64,000 nucleotides of DNA, taken from NCBI GenBank assembly GCA_038246545.1, contig JBBRVW010000007.1, forward strand, positions 60,075 to 124,074, written 5' to 3'. The translations under genes were made by a program, and so were the position numbers. Positions 16,525-25,704 of the stretch are shown piece by piece. The notes below the pieces were generated by a model. It saw only the letters and a program-made list of their open reading frames with translations. It did not search any database and was not told where the DNA came from. The stretch's first letter is position 1, and each line of letters opens with the position of its first letter. Source of the stretch: JBBRVW01 sp038246545 (GTDB taxonomy: Bacteria; Actinomycetota; Actinomycetes; JACCUZ01).

Positions 16525-18064
16525 TGGCCCGGAAGACGAAGGTCGCGACCACGGCCACGACGAGGTTGGCGAGCAGAGCGAGGAAGCCGGCGTAGATCGA
16601 CCACGTGGTGTCGAGGCCGAGTTCGGACAGCGGGAAGCCCGACCCGCCGAAATGCTCCTTGGCGATGGTGATGCTGCCGTCGGCGTTGAACACCTTCTGC
16701 TGGATCTGGAAGGTGGTCCAGAAGCCGACCGCCATGCCGGCGATCCAGCCCGCGATGAGGCCCCACCGGTGGAACCAGCGGGTGTAGAGACCGAGGGCCA
16801 CCGCGGGCAACGTCTGCAGGATGATGATGCCGCCGATGAGCTGCAGGTCGATGGAGAACTGCGGGTCGAGGGCGATGATCGCGACCAGGGCGCCGACCTT
16901 CACGACGAGCGACGCGAGCTTGCTGCTGCGCGCCTCCTGCTTCGGAGTGGCGTCCTTGTTGATGTACTCGACGTAGATGTTGCGGGTCCACAGGTTGGCC
17001 GCGGCGATGGACATGATCGCCGCCGGGACCAGCGCGCCGATGCCGATGGCGGCGAAGGCGACGCCCGCGAACCAGCTCGGGAACATGTTGTCGAACAGCA
17101 GCGGCACGATGGTGTTGGCGTCGGGCTTGCCGGCGTCGTTCGTGATCGGCGTGACGCCCGCGGCGATGGCCATGTATCCCAGCAGCGCGAGCAGCCCCAG
17201 GATGAAGCTGTACGCCGGCAGCGCGGCCATGTTGCGCTTGATGACGTTGCGGTCGCGCGATGCGAGCACCGCGGTGATCGAGTGCGGGTACAGGAACAGC
17301 GCCAGCGCAGAGCCGAACGCGAGCGTCGCGTACTGCAGCTGTGCGGGTCCGGCGAGCACCACGCCGTCGCCAGGGTTGGGCGAGGCGGCGAACTTCTTCT
17401 CGGCCGCGCCGAAGATCTCGTCCCAGCCGCCGAGCTTGTAGGGGATGACGATGACAGCGACGATGATGACGATGTAGATCAACGCGTCCTTGACGAACGC
17501 GATGAGGGCAGGCGCCCGTAGCCCCGAGCTGTAGGTGTAGGCCGCGAGGATCGCGAACGCGACGATGATCGGCACGTGGCCGGTGACGCCCATCGCCTTC
17601 AGCACGGCCTCGATGCCGACCAGCTGCAGCGCGATGTAGGGCATCGTCGCGACGATGCCGGTGATGGCCACGAGCAGGGCCAGCGTCGACGAGCCGTGGC
17701 GGGCCCGGACGAAGTCGGCCGGCGTGACGAAGCCGTGGATGTGCGAGACCGACCAGAGCCGGATCAGAACCAGGAAGACGATCGGGTAGACGACGATCGT
17801 GTACGGCACGGCGAAGAATCCGATGGCGCCGGCACCGAACACCAGCGCGGGTACCGCGACGAACGTGTACGCCGTGTAGAGGTCGCCGCCGAGCAGGAAC
17901 CAGGTGATCCACGCGCCGAAGTTGCGGCCGCCGAGCCCCCACTCGTCGAGGTGCTCGAGGTCGTCGGCGCGGCGCCAGCGGGCCGCGAAGAAGCCCATCG
18001 CGCTGACGACGACGAACAGGAGGACGAAGATCGTGAGCTCGACCGCGTTGACGTTCTTGAACAC
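16427..18064 (-). CDS. mctP: monocarboxylate uptake permease MctP (sodium:solute symporter family)
   Basis: This 545-residue sodium:solute symporter has about 13 membrane helices. The N-terminus (ELTIFVLLFVVVSAMGFFAARWRR..., then GGRNFGAWITWFLLGGDLYTAYTFVAVPALVFG) and the later CHR-like RDRNVIKRNMAALPAYSF match MctP permeases, which import lactate, pyruvate, propionate and related acids. The upstream DUF3311 gene ends 1 base before it, the standard two-gene arrangement. The soluble tail ends with VPEGVDATHPDEYFADQNDP. Its 3' end overlaps the brkB-like gene. Confidence 0.92.
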   Translation of the reverse strand: MFKNVNAVELTIFVLLFVVVSAMGFFAARWRRADDLEHLDEWGLGGRNFGAWITWFLLGGDLYTAYTFVAVPALVFGAGAIGFFAVPYTIVVYPIVFLVLIRLWSVSHIHGFVTPADFVRARHGSSTLALLVAITGIVATMPYIALQLVGIEAVLKAMGVTGHVPIIVAFAILAAYTYSSGLRAPALIAFVKDALIYIVIIVAVIVIPYKLGGWDEIFGAAEKKFAASPNPGDGVVLAGPAQLQYATLAFGSALALFLYPHSITAVLASRDRNVIKRNMAALPAYSFILGLLALLGYMAIAAGVTPITNDAGKPDANTIVPLLFDNMFPSWFAGVAFAAIGIGALVPAAIMSIAAANLWTRNIYVEYINKDATPKQEARSSKLASLVVKVGALVAIIALDPQFSIDLQLIGGIIILQTLPAVALGLYTRWFHRWGLIAGWIAGMAVGFWTTFQIQQKVFNADGSITIAKEHFGGSGFPLSELGLDTTWSIYAGFLALLANLVVAVVATFVFRAIKVPEGVDATHPDEYFADQNDPRLKDLPEVVH

Positions 18065-18065
18065 G

Positions 18066-18323
18066 TCAGGCCCTCGTCTTCCGGTAGACGACCAGGGTGA
18101 TGACGACGCTGACGAGGATCGCTGCCATCTGGTACCAGTAGAAGAACGGCACGTCGAGCAGGGTCGGGTCGATGCTGTTGTACACCGGCGGGAACAGCGT
18201 GATCACCAGCGGCAGCAGCAGCAGCCAGTTGATCGGGTGGTGGTCGGACCGCTCGGCCCGGGCGGTGCTGCCGGGGACGCCGTTGCGGCGCTCCTCGGGA
18301 CGATCAGGTTGATGCGTGGTCAC
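18066..18323 (-). CDS. DUF3311 family small membrane protein (MctP partner)
   Basis: This 85-residue protein has a polar N-terminal 30 residues and two hydrophobic helices (NWLLLLPLVITLFPPVYNS and YWYQMAAILVSVVITLVVY). DUF3311 proteins are regularly encoded directly before symporters of the MctP/PutP type and are thought to help them assemble, by analogy with the small subunit of YhjA-like carriers. It starts with GTG 6 bases after a GGAGG site and is separated from mctP by a single base, so translation is probably coupled. Confidence 0.88.
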   Translation of the reverse strand: MTTHQPDRPEERRNGVPGSTARAERSDHHPINWLLLLPLVITLFPPVYNSIDPTLLDVPFFYWYQMAAILVSVVITLVVYRKTRA

Positions 18324-18429
18324 GGGGGGCCTCCGGCGCAGGGAAAGGAGTCGGCCCGGAGGTTATCCCCATTTGTCCGGCCACGGAAGCGGTGGCACCG
18401 TCGGTGTCGACCGGCCACAGCGCGGCGAA

Positions 18430-18478
18430 GATCCACAGCGGATCTGCTGGAGAAAGTCCAACGGATCCGCTGTGGATC
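18430..18478. repeat. inverted pair of a 15-base dispersed element
   Basis: GATCCACAGCGGATC (18430-18444) and its exact reverse complement (18464-18478) lie 19 bases apart between the DUF3311 gene and the bioB stop, and can form a 15-base-pair hairpin. The same 15-mer occurs twice more at 31073 and 31095, with a one-mismatch inverted copy at 31129. It may act as a terminator here, but the recurrence marks it as a small intergenic repeat family. Confidence 0.75.
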
Positions 18479-18493
18479 GCAGCCGGTGACCGG

Positions 18494-19546
18494 TCAGAGC
18501 GTCTGCGACAGCGCCTTCACCGGCATGCCGAGGTCGCCCAGCAGGGCGAGGTCCTCCTCGGGTGAGCGACCCAGGGTAGTCAGGTAGTTGCCGACGATGA
18601 CTGCGTTGATGCCGCCGAGCATGCCGTCGCGGGTGCCGAGGTCGCCGAGGGTGATCTCGCGGCCACCTGCGTACCGCAGGATCGTGCGGGGCAGCGCGAG
18701 CCGGAAGGCGGCGATGGTGCGCAGCGCGTCAGGGCCGGACATCACCGGCAGGTCGCCGAACGGAGTGCCCGGCCGCGGGTTGAGGAAGTTGAGGGGCACC
18801 TCGTCGGGCTCGAGCTCGGCCAGCTGGCCGGCCAGCTCGGCGCGCTGCTCGAGCGACTCGCCCATGCCGACGATGCCGCCGCAGCACACCTCCATGCCGG
18901 CGGCCCGGACCATCGTCAGCGTCTGCCAGCGCTCCTCCCAGGTGTGCGTCGTGACGACGTTCGGGAAGTAGGACCGGGCGGTCTCGAGGTTGTGGTTGTA
19001 GCGGTGGATCCCCATGTCGGCCAGGTCGTCGACCTGCTCCTGGGTGAGCATCCCGAGCGACGCGGCCACCTGGATGTCGACGGCCTCGCGGATCGCGGCG
19101 ACCCCTTCGCGCATCTGGGTCATCAGTCGCTGGTCCGGGCCGCGGACCGCGGCGACGACGCAGAACTCGGTCGCCCCGGTGGCGGCGGTCTCGACGGCGG
19201 CCTTCACCAGCGAGGGGATGTCGAGCCAGGCGGCGCGCACCGGCGACGGGAACAGGCCGGACTGCGAGCAGAAGTGGCAGTCCTCAGGGCAGCCGCCGGT
19301 CTTCACCGAGACGATGCCCTCGACCTCGACCTCCGGACCGCACCAGCGCAGCCGCACCTCGTGCGCGAGCTGCAGCAGGCCCGGGAGGTCGCTGTCGGGC
19401 AGCCGGAGGACCGCGAGCACCTGCCCCTCGTCGAGTCCGCGACCCTCCTCGAGCACCTGCCGGCGCGCGGCGTCGAGGACGTCGCGCGAGCTGGCGGGTG
19501 CGCTGGTCTGGTTAGTGGTCGGCGGCACGACGGAAGTCTGCCGCAT
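18494..19546 (-). CDS. bioB: biotin synthase
   Basis: This 350-residue radical SAM enzyme inserts sulfur into dethiobiotin, the last step of biotin synthesis. The radical-cluster motif GGCPEDCHFCSQS (Cys-x3-Cys-x2-Cys) lies near residue 85, and family landmarks YNHNLETARSYF, GGIVGMGES and FLNPRPGTPF follow. ATG 19546 overlaps the end of bioD by 35 bases; a later GTG is possible. It follows bioD directly on the same strand. The helper BsaP is encoded about 5 kb away. Confidence 0.95.
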   Translation of the reverse strand: MRQTSVVPPTTNQTSAPASSRDVLDAARRQVLEEGRGLDEGQVLAVLRLPDSDLPGLLQLAHEVRLRWCGPEVEVEGIVSVKTGGCPEDCHFCSQSGLFPSPVRAAWLDIPSLVKAAVETAATGATEFCVVAAVRGPDQRLMTQMREGVAAIREAVDIQVAASLGMLTQEQVDDLADMGIHRYNHNLETARSYFPNVVTTHTWEERWQTLTMVRAAGMEVCCGGIVGMGESLEQRAELAGQLAELEPDEVPLNFLNPRPGTPFGDLPVMSGPDALRTIAAFRLALPRTILRYAGGREITLGDLGTRDGMLGGINAVIVGNYLTTLGRSPEEDLALLGDLGMPVKALSQTL

Positions 19547-20228
19547 CGAAGGTGCCGCCCAGGGCGCGGCCCAGCCCGTCGCGCGCCGCGAGCAGCAGCC
19601 CGGCCGCGTCGAGCGAACCGGCTCCCTCGCGCAGGGCACCTGTCAGCGGCCGGGCAGCCAGGGTCTCGAGGTCGCGCACGTTGCTGCGGCACGCCAGGTC
19701 CGGTTGATCCGGCCAGGACCCGATCACGACCCCGGCCAGCCGGAGGCCGCGGTGAGCCATCGCCTCGAGCGTCAGGGCGGTGTGGTTCAGCGTTCCGAGC
19801 GTCGGCCCGGTCACGACCAGGACGTCGGCGTCCAGGTCGCGGGCGAGGTCCGCGATCGTGGCGCCCTCCTCGTCGTAGCGCACGAGCAGCCCGCCGGCTC
19901 CCTCGACGACGACGAGGTCGCGGTCGGTGGCGAGGTCGCGGACTGCTCCGGCGCTGTGCCGCAGGACGAGCGGCGGCAGCCCGGCTCGGCGGGCTGCCGC
20001 CGCGGGCGACAGCGGGTCGGGGTAGCGGGCGTGCTCGTGCAGGTCGGTGACACCCGCCAGCCGCCGTACGTCGGCGAGGTCGCCGTCCTCGCCCGCGGCG
20101 AGGCCGGTCTGCGCGGGCTTGACCACGGCAACCCGGGACCCGCGGGCCGCGGCGAGCGCGGCCACGGCCGCCGTGACAACGGTCTTGCCGACGCCGGTGC
20201 CGGTGCCGGTCACGACGAGCACGCTCAC
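19512..20228 (-). CDS. bioD: ATP-dependent dethiobiotin synthetase
   Basis: This 238-residue P-loop enzyme closes the ureido ring of 7,8-diaminononanoate to make dethiobiotin. It starts VSVLVVTGTGTGVGKT (GTG 20228), which carries the P-loop at the very N-terminus as usual. KPAQTG (about 36) and VEGAGGLLV (about 108) are the other conserved sites. The frame extends 13 codons upstream, but the P-loop position argues for 20228. It forms an operon with bioB; bioA and bioF are not in the window. Confidence 0.93.
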   Translation of the reverse strand: MSVLVVTGTGTGVGKTVVTAAVAALAAARGSRVAVVKPAQTGLAAGEDGDLADVRRLAGVTDLHEHARYPDPLSPAAAARRAGLPPLVLRHSAGAVRDLATDRDLVVVEGAGGLLVRYDEEGATIADLARDLDADVLVVTGPTLGTLNHTALTLEAMAHRGLRLAGVVIGSWPDQPDLACRSNVRDLETLAARPLTGALREGAGSLDAAGLLLAARDGLGRALGGTFDAADFRRAADH

Positions 20229-20413
20229 GCGGCTGACCCTAGGGCTCGCGACGCGGGAGACGGCCACGGACTAGGCAAATCGGACGATGGCCGGCGCGGG
20301 CGGGGCGGTGCATGGTGGCCGCAAGGACGGTGTGCGCCCGGCTCGCGTGGGGGGCCATGGAGTCGGGCGGCATCGTCTTTTTGTGGTCTGCGCCGGAGAG
20401 GGCGGCGGACGAC

Positions 20414-20457
20414 GTCCTCGCCGCCGCCGGTAGCCCCCCGTCGGTGGCGGCGAGGAC
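20414..20457. other. long hairpin with a C6 loop
   Basis: GTCCTCGCCGCC (20414-20425) pairs with GGCGGCGAGGAC (20446-20457); with two G-U pairs the stem extends to 17 pairs and leaves a 10-base loop that contains CCCCCC. A C6 loop recalls the 6C RNA hairpins of actinobacteria, but that motif has two such hairpins and only one is evident here. It could be a small RNA or a structured terminator. Confidence 0.4.
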
Positions 20458-20489
20458 CCTTGCGCGGCAACAGCTCCCCGGAGCGAAGC

Positions 20490-20530
20490 GGCCCCGCTGC
20501 GCAGCCGGGATGCGGCCGGTCAGCGGGGCC
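20490..20530 (-). terminator. probable sodN terminator hairpin
   Basis: GGCCCCGCTG at 20490-20499 pairs perfectly with CAGCGGGGCC at 20521-20530, across a 21-base loop. It lies 38 bases beyond the sodN stop. There is no T-run, as is usual in such GC-rich DNA. Confidence 0.5.
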
Positions 20531-20567
20531 AGATCGCTCGTTGCACGGGCGACGTCCTGGGGACAGG

Positions 20568-20969
20568 TCAGGCTTGCTTGGTCTCCCAGAAGATCTTGTC
20601 GATCTCGGCGATCTTGTCGAGCAGCTCCTGCGCCTTGCCGGCATCCAGCGAGCCCTTGGCGCCCGAGGCGCCGGCCAGCTTGGTGGCCTCGTTGAAGAGC
20701 TGGTGCAGCTCGGGGTACTTCTCGAAGTGCGGGGGCTTGAAGTAGTCGGTCCACAGCACCCACAGGTGGTGCTTGACCAGCTCGGCGCGCTGCTCCTTGA
20801 TGAGGATCGCGCGGGTGCGGAAGTCCGCGTCGTCGTTCTCGCCGACCTTCTGGATGATCATCTTGATCGACTCGGCCTCGATGCGGGCCTGGGCCGGGTC
20901 GTAGACGCCGCAAGGCAGGTCGCAGTGCGCGTGGACGGCGGTCTTCGGGGTGAACAGACGCGACAGCAC
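20568..20969 (-). CDS. sodN: nickel superoxide dismutase
   Basis: This 133-residue protein is a Ni-containing superoxide dismutase precursor. A 14-residue leader (MLSRLFTPKTAVHA) is followed by the nickel hook HCDLPCGVY, in which the new N-terminal His and Cys residues 2 and 6 of the mature chain bind nickel. The rest is the four-helix bundle. Maturation needs removal of the leader by the SodX protease, encoded divergently 134 bases away. The presence of NiSOD implies nickel uptake elsewhere in the genome. Confidence 0.96.
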   Translation of the reverse strand: MLSRLFTPKTAVHAHCDLPCGVYDPAQARIEAESIKMIIQKVGENDDADFRTRAILIKEQRAELVKHHLWVLWTDYFKPPHFEKYPELHQLFNEATKLAGASGAKGSLDAGKAQELLDKIAEIDKIFWETKQA

Positions 20970-21103
20970 GGGATGGTCCCTTCGCTCGTACCTCTGGATC
21001 CACTGGACTGCTCTGGATCTCTGTCTCTGTCGGACACTACTCCCGGCACGTACCCCTCTCCGGGGGTGCTACCCGTGCCGTGGTCGGTGGTGAGGAGGGT
21101 CAC

Positions 21104-21406
21104 GTGCGCAGCTCGGGCGTGGGGCGGGTGGTGGTCCGCGGCCGGTCGATGGAGCCGACCCTGCGCGACGGCGACCACCTGCTTGTCCGGTGGGGCGGCG
21201 CGCCTCGGCCGGGCCGGCTGGTGGTGGTCCGGTGGCCGGGCCGGCCGCTGTCGGTCAAGCGCGCCGGCCTGCTCGCCGACGACGGCTGGTGGGTCGAGCG
21301 GGACAACCCGCACGAGGGCGTCGACTCCTGGCAGGCCGGCCCGGTGCCGCCGTCCGACGTCGTCGCCGTGGTGCTCCTCCGGGTCTGGCCGCTCAGGCGC
21401 CGGTGA
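21104..21406 (+). CDS. sodX: nickel-type superoxide dismutase maturation protease
   Basis: This 100-residue S26-type protease has the signal-peptidase active site GRSMEPTLRDGDHLLV with Ser15 as nucleophile, and a later VKRA segment with the presumed Lys general base. It lacks the membrane anchor of ordinary signal peptidases, as SodX does. Divergent pairing with sodN fixes its role: cutting the SodN leader. GAGGAGG precedes the GTG at 21104. Its last 14 bases overlap the convergent GntR gene. Confidence 0.92.
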   Translation: MRSSGVGRVVVRGRSMEPTLRDGDHLLVRWGGAPRPGRLVVVRWPGRPLSVKRAGLLADDGWWVERDNPHEGVDSWQAGPVPPSDVVAVVLLRVWPLRRR

Positions 21407-22046
21407 TTCGTTCGGCGACCGAGACGGCCGCGCCGCGGAGGTGGCGATCGAGCTCGTCGAGGGCCGCGGCCTCGTCGCCGGACCGCATCAGCGTGAGCAG
21501 GCGCCGGTGGTCGGCCACCTGGCTGCGCGCGTTGCGCCGGGCCCGTTCGACCGACGCCAGCGCGAGACGCAGGTCGCCGGTGAGGGTGTCGGCCTGTGCC
21601 ACGAGCCGGGTGTTGCCGAGCAGGGCCACGAGCGAAGTGTGGAACTCCAGGTGCGCGTGGGTCTGTTCGACCGGGTCGTCGGCCCCCACGGCGTCGGCGT
21701 ACCTCGACAGTGCCGCCGTCACCGGATCCAGGTCCGCGCCCGCCGTTCCCGCCCGCACCCCGGCGGACTCGAGGACCAGGCGGGCCTCGAAGATCTCGGC
21801 GATGTCGCGCTCGGCCAGCTCCGTCACGACGACCCCGCGGTGGGGGTAGCGGGTCACCAGGCCCTCGCCGGACAGCACCTGCAGCGCCTCGCGAACGGTC
21901 GACCGGGCCACCTGGAAGCTGTCGGCGAGCGTGACCTCGCGCAGTGGCTCGCCGGGGGAGAGGTCGCCCGCGAACAGCATGTCGCGGAGCGCGCCGGCCA
22001 CCCGGTCGGTGGTGCTCGACCGGTCGATGACAGGCACCTCGACCAC
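21393..22046 (-). CDS. GntR family regulator, FadR-type (FCD domain)
   Basis: This 217-residue repressor-type protein has an N-terminal winged helix (RVAGALRDMLFAGDLSPGEPLREVTLADSFQVARSTVREALQVLSGEGLV, residues about 15-65) and an all-helical FCD ligand domain with metal-binding residues (Asp/His...HAHLEFHTSL near 128). It is divergent from a dimethylargininase gene, and twin operators lie between them. I infer that it controls that gene and itself; the ligand is not known. Confidence 0.92.
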   Translation of the reverse strand: MVEVPVIDRSSTTDRVAGALRDMLFAGDLSPGEPLREVTLADSFQVARSTVREALQVLSGEGLVTRYPHRGVVVTELAERDIAEIFEARLVLESAGVRAGTAGADLDPVTAALSRYADAVGADDPVEQTHAHLEFHTSLVALLGNTRLVAQADTLTGDLRLALASVERARRNARSQVADHRRLLTLMRSGDEAAALDELDRHLRGAAVSVAERITGA

Positions 22047-22083
22047 GGCTTGACACTACCGGGGGGTCGGCCGCACACTCCGA

Positions 22084-22108
22084 TTGTCCGACAATAGTTG
22101 TCCGACAA
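22084..22108. promoter_or_regulatory. twin GntR operators TTGTCCGACAA
   Basis: The 11-base palindrome TTGTC-C-GACAA occurs at 22084-22094 and again at 22098-22108, with centres 14 bases apart. It sits 38 bases upstream of the gntR start and about 80 bases before the ddaH start. The form TTGT..ACAA is typical of FadR-type GntR sites, so autoregulation and control of the divergent gene are both likely. Confidence 0.8.
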
Positions 22109-22190
22109 TCTGTCAATGTCCTGCCTCGTCGTGCCGATGAGGTGGGGCACCCCGGCGTCCGGCCCGGGGCCCGAGCTGGTGAAGGTGGTC

Positions 22191-23093
22191 ATGACCGAGA
22201 TCCGTCCGCTGCCGTGGGGCCGTCGCTACCTCATGTGCCGTCCCGAGCACTTCCGGGTCGACTACGCGATCAACCCGTGGATGGACCTGGACGCCCCCGT
22301 CGACCCGGAGGTCGCGCTGGCCCAGTGGGACACCCTGGTCGCCACCCTGCGCGCCGCCGGCGCCGAGGTCGAGACGATCGCCCAGCTACCCGCCACGCCG
22401 GACATGGTCTACGCGATGAACTACGGCCTGGTCGACCGCGACCACGTGGCCGTCACCAACTTCCGGTACGACGAGCGACGGGCCGAGGCCGGGGCCGCCG
22501 AGCAGTGGTTCGCCGCGGCCGGCCTGCGCACCACTCGGGTGGGTGACGCCGGGGCCGGTGCGTTCGAGGCCGGGGACGCCTTCCTCTACGGCGACGCCCT
22601 GCTCGTCGCCGCCGGGCCGCGCACCGACCTCGGCACCCACGCCGTGCTCTCGCGCGAGCTGGGGGTGCGGGTGGTCCCGGTGCCGGTGGTGCACCCCGCG
22701 CTCTACCACCTGGATCTCAGCTTCTGCCCGCTCGACGAGACCCGCGCGATCGTCGCGCCCGCGGCCTGGGACGAGGCGGGGCGCCGCGCGGTCGCCGCGC
22801 TGGTGCCGGAGCCGCTGGTCATCGACGAGGAGGAGGCGTTCACCTTCTGCGCCAACTCGGTGGTCGTCGGCGACACGGTCGTGATGCCGGCCGGCGTCCC
22901 GGTGCGGGTCGCCCGGCAGCTGGAGCGGTGGGGCTTCACGGTCGCCACGGTCGAGGTCGGCGAGCTGCACAAGGGTGGTGGCTCCGTCCGCTGCATGACC
23001 CTGCCGCTGGACACCGACCTGAGCCCGGCGCGGCTGCCGGCCGACGTCCCGGCGCCGCGCGCCGTGGGCGAGCCGGAGCCCGCGCTGGTCTGA
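22191..23093 (+). CDS. dimethylarginine dimethylaminohydrolase-like amidinotransferase family enzyme
   Basis: This 300-residue protein belongs to the arginine-modifying pentein fold. The start TEIRPLPWGRRYLMCRPEHFRVDYAINPWM is typical of DDAH-like enzymes, which convert methylated arginine (or arginine-like substrates) to citrulline. Catalytic elements seen are a His in VVHPALYHLDLSFCPLD and the nucleophile Cys268 in GGSVRCMTLPL. An ATG at 22191 follows GAAGGTGG; the frame is open upstream into the operators, which cannot be coding. The divergent GntR protein probably regulates it. Confidence 0.85.
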   Translation: MTEIRPLPWGRRYLMCRPEHFRVDYAINPWMDLDAPVDPEVALAQWDTLVATLRAAGAEVETIAQLPATPDMVYAMNYGLVDRDHVAVTNFRYDERRAEAGAAEQWFAAAGLRTTRVGDAGAGAFEAGDAFLYGDALLVAAGPRTDLGTHAVLSRELGVRVVPVPVVHPALYHLDLSFCPLDETRAIVAPAAWDEAGRRAVAALVPEPLVIDEEEAFTFCANSVVVGDTVVMPAGVPVRVARQLERWGFTVATVEVGELHKGGGSVRCMTLPLDTDLSPARLPADVPAPRAVGEPEPALV

Positions 23094-23222
23094 CCCTCGA
23101 CCGGCGGCCTGCGCCCGGTGTGCCAGACTGCCCGCCTCGGGCAACCCCCGCACCCGCGAGCGCCGACGGTCCTGCGCACACCGCAGCCGGCGACCTCGTC
23201 GCCGATGTGAGAGGGATGCCCG

Positions 23223-24434
<1,212 letters not shown>

Positions 24435-24466
24435 CCGCCGGATCGGGGAGCGGGGTCCGGGGCTAC

Positions 24467-24619
24467 TCATCCCATCGGGTGCGGCTGGGTCCGCAGGGTC
24501 AGGTGGGCCGGCTCGAGCCGGGTGCTGCGGCCGCGCAGGTCCTCCCGGACGGTGCCGTCGTGGTCCTTGCGGACGGTGTCGTCGTAGCGCTGTCCCCGGC
24601 GTCGGAATGCGGTGCGCAT
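24467..24619 (-). CDS. 50-residue hypothetical protein under a PadR-type promoter
   Basis: This short, highly charged protein (starts MRTAFRRRGQRYDDTVRKDH, 50 residues) has no recognised domain, no cysteine and no membrane segment. AAAGGAG ends 6 bases before the ATG, about the best ribosome site in this window. Its promoter and operator are nearly identical to those of the PadR-DUF4097 operon, which makes it a probable PadR target. It is likely a genuine regulated small protein that standard annotation would skip. Confidence 0.7.
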   Translation of the reverse strand: MRTAFRRRGQRYDDTVRKDHDGTVREDLRGRSTRLEPAHLTLRTQPHPMG

Positions 24620-24645
24620 GTCGGGCTCCTTTCACGCGCGGTACA

Positions 24646-24704
24646 CGATGTATCGCGTCTGCGGAACACGATACATCGCGAGTCCGAGAAGTCAAGATGT
24701 ATCG
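24646..24704 (-). promoter_or_regulatory. promoter and PadR-type operator of the 50-residue gene
   Basis: Read on the minus strand, TTGACT (24695-24690) and TATCGT (24673-24668) are 16 bases apart. Inverted arms CGATGTATCG (24646-24655) and CGATACATCG (24669-24678) overlap the -10 and the start site; a third half-copy, AGATGTATCG, lies at 24695-24704 across the -35. The arms and promoter spacing match those at 31000-31048. Confidence 0.75.
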
Positions 24705-24828
24705 CGAGTTCCGCCGTCCGACGAAGCGTCACCCAGCTGCTGCTCCGGGAGAAGTGTCGGGAGGACAGCACCCAGTTGCCCGGGACCCCGGCCGCTCATC
24801 GTGCCCCCACCGCACGTGAGGAACCGAC

Positions 24829-25233
24829 ATGGTCGACGAGCTGCCCGCAGCCGAGAACGCGGCCGAGGAGGACGCCGCAGCGCCGGGGCCTGGCACGTCC
24901 CCGCACGTGGCGTCGGTCCCCGACGGCGACGCTCTCTCCGCCCGGTCGTCCTCGGGTGTGCTGCACGTGGCGTCCGGGGCCGACTCGGACGGGGTCGCCG
25001 CTCTCGACGACGAGGTCGAACGGTTGCTGGTCTCGGCCGACCTGAGGGACGCCGTGGCGGGCCACCGCGACCTCCACGCGCGCGAACAGTCACCCGAGGA
25101 CCTGGCCCGTCTCGCCGGCATCTCTCGCGAGTGGGCGGCCCGTGACCGCGACCTCGCAGCCGCGGACCGGGCCGACCTGATCTCCCTGCTCCGGACCCGG
25201 GCGGGTCAGCCGGGCATCCCGCGTCCGCGCTGA
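24829..25233 (+). CDS. hypothetical protein
   Basis: This 134-residue acidic protein is not recognised. Residues 1-55 are rich in Ala, Pro, Ser and acidic residues and look disordered; residues 60-134 are helical (ALDDEVERLLVSADLRDAVAGHRDLHARE...). A GAGGAA site precedes the ATG by 6 bases. It is divergent from the 50-residue gene, with the PadR-type operator in between, so it might respond to the same regulator. The evidence that it is coding is frame quality only. Confidence 0.5.
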   Translation: MVDELPAAENAAEEDAAAPGPGTSPHVASVPDGDALSARSSSGVLHVASGADSDGVAALDDEVERLLVSADLRDAVAGHRDLHAREQSPEDLARLAGISREWAARDRDLAAADRADLISLLRTRAGQPGIPRPR

Positions 25234-25704
25234 CCACGACCCGGACGCGCCACAGGGCCGGGTCCTGCCCCCGGCTGAGACGTCGAGCAAGTAGCGCATC
25301 CGGTCGTCCGCGACGCCGTTGGCGGCACGGTCGTACGCCTGCTGCCGGGTGTGGACAGCGCGGCGGGTGACCTGGTCGATGTCCCGGTCCCCGTGACCTC
25401 GAGCGCCGCCCGCGGGTGCTCGACGGCGGCTCGATGCGAGGCCTACGCGTTCTCGGCCGGCGGTCCGGTGGTCTCGCCGCGGGTCGAGGGGCTCCTCTCG
25501 TCCCAGCCGCGGCGCACTCGTCGTTCAACCGGGTCCTGCTGCTCAGCGTCGAGGGGTGGTCCGGCTCGGCCGGACCACGTTCGACGACCGGGCCCGTCGT
25601 AAGCTCCAGGTGGCCGGCAGCGCTGAGGCCGACTGACTCCGGCCCGATCGGCTCAACCTGCTGCGCCGGTGGCCGCGTCCAGTCAGCATGGGCGCGGTGG
25701 TGTG
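25234..25704. other. 470-base region without a convincing gene
   Basis: No frame here has a start, ribosome site and sensible protein together. On the minus strand, about 25278-25400 reads as a plausible protein-like stretch (DIDQVTRRAVHTRQQAYDRA...YLLDVS) that lacks a start and runs into low-quality sequence, so it may be a gene remnant. The right end holds a possible ECF promoter for the next gene. Confidence 0.4.
25654..25679 (+). promoter_or_regulatory. possible ECF-type promoter of the sigma factor gene
   Basis: CAACC at 25654-25658 and CGTC at 25676-25679 have the spacing (17 bases) seen for many ECF sigma factor promoters and lie 26 bases before the ATG of an ECF sigma gene. Autoregulation is a guess from this match alone. 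Confidence 0.35.

Larger units (their letters stand above)
20229..20567. other. 340-base intergenic region between bioD and sodN
   Basis: I see no protein here that I trust. The region contains two strong hairpins, listed separately, and nothing else I can name. bioD points away from it (its promoter must be at the left part) and sodN ends into its right side. Confidence 0.6.

Noticed and set aside
25278..25400. Minus-strand protein-like stretch DIDQVTRRAVHTRQQAYDRA...
   Set aside because: Has no start or continuation in a clean frame; kept only as a possible remnant in the gap description.
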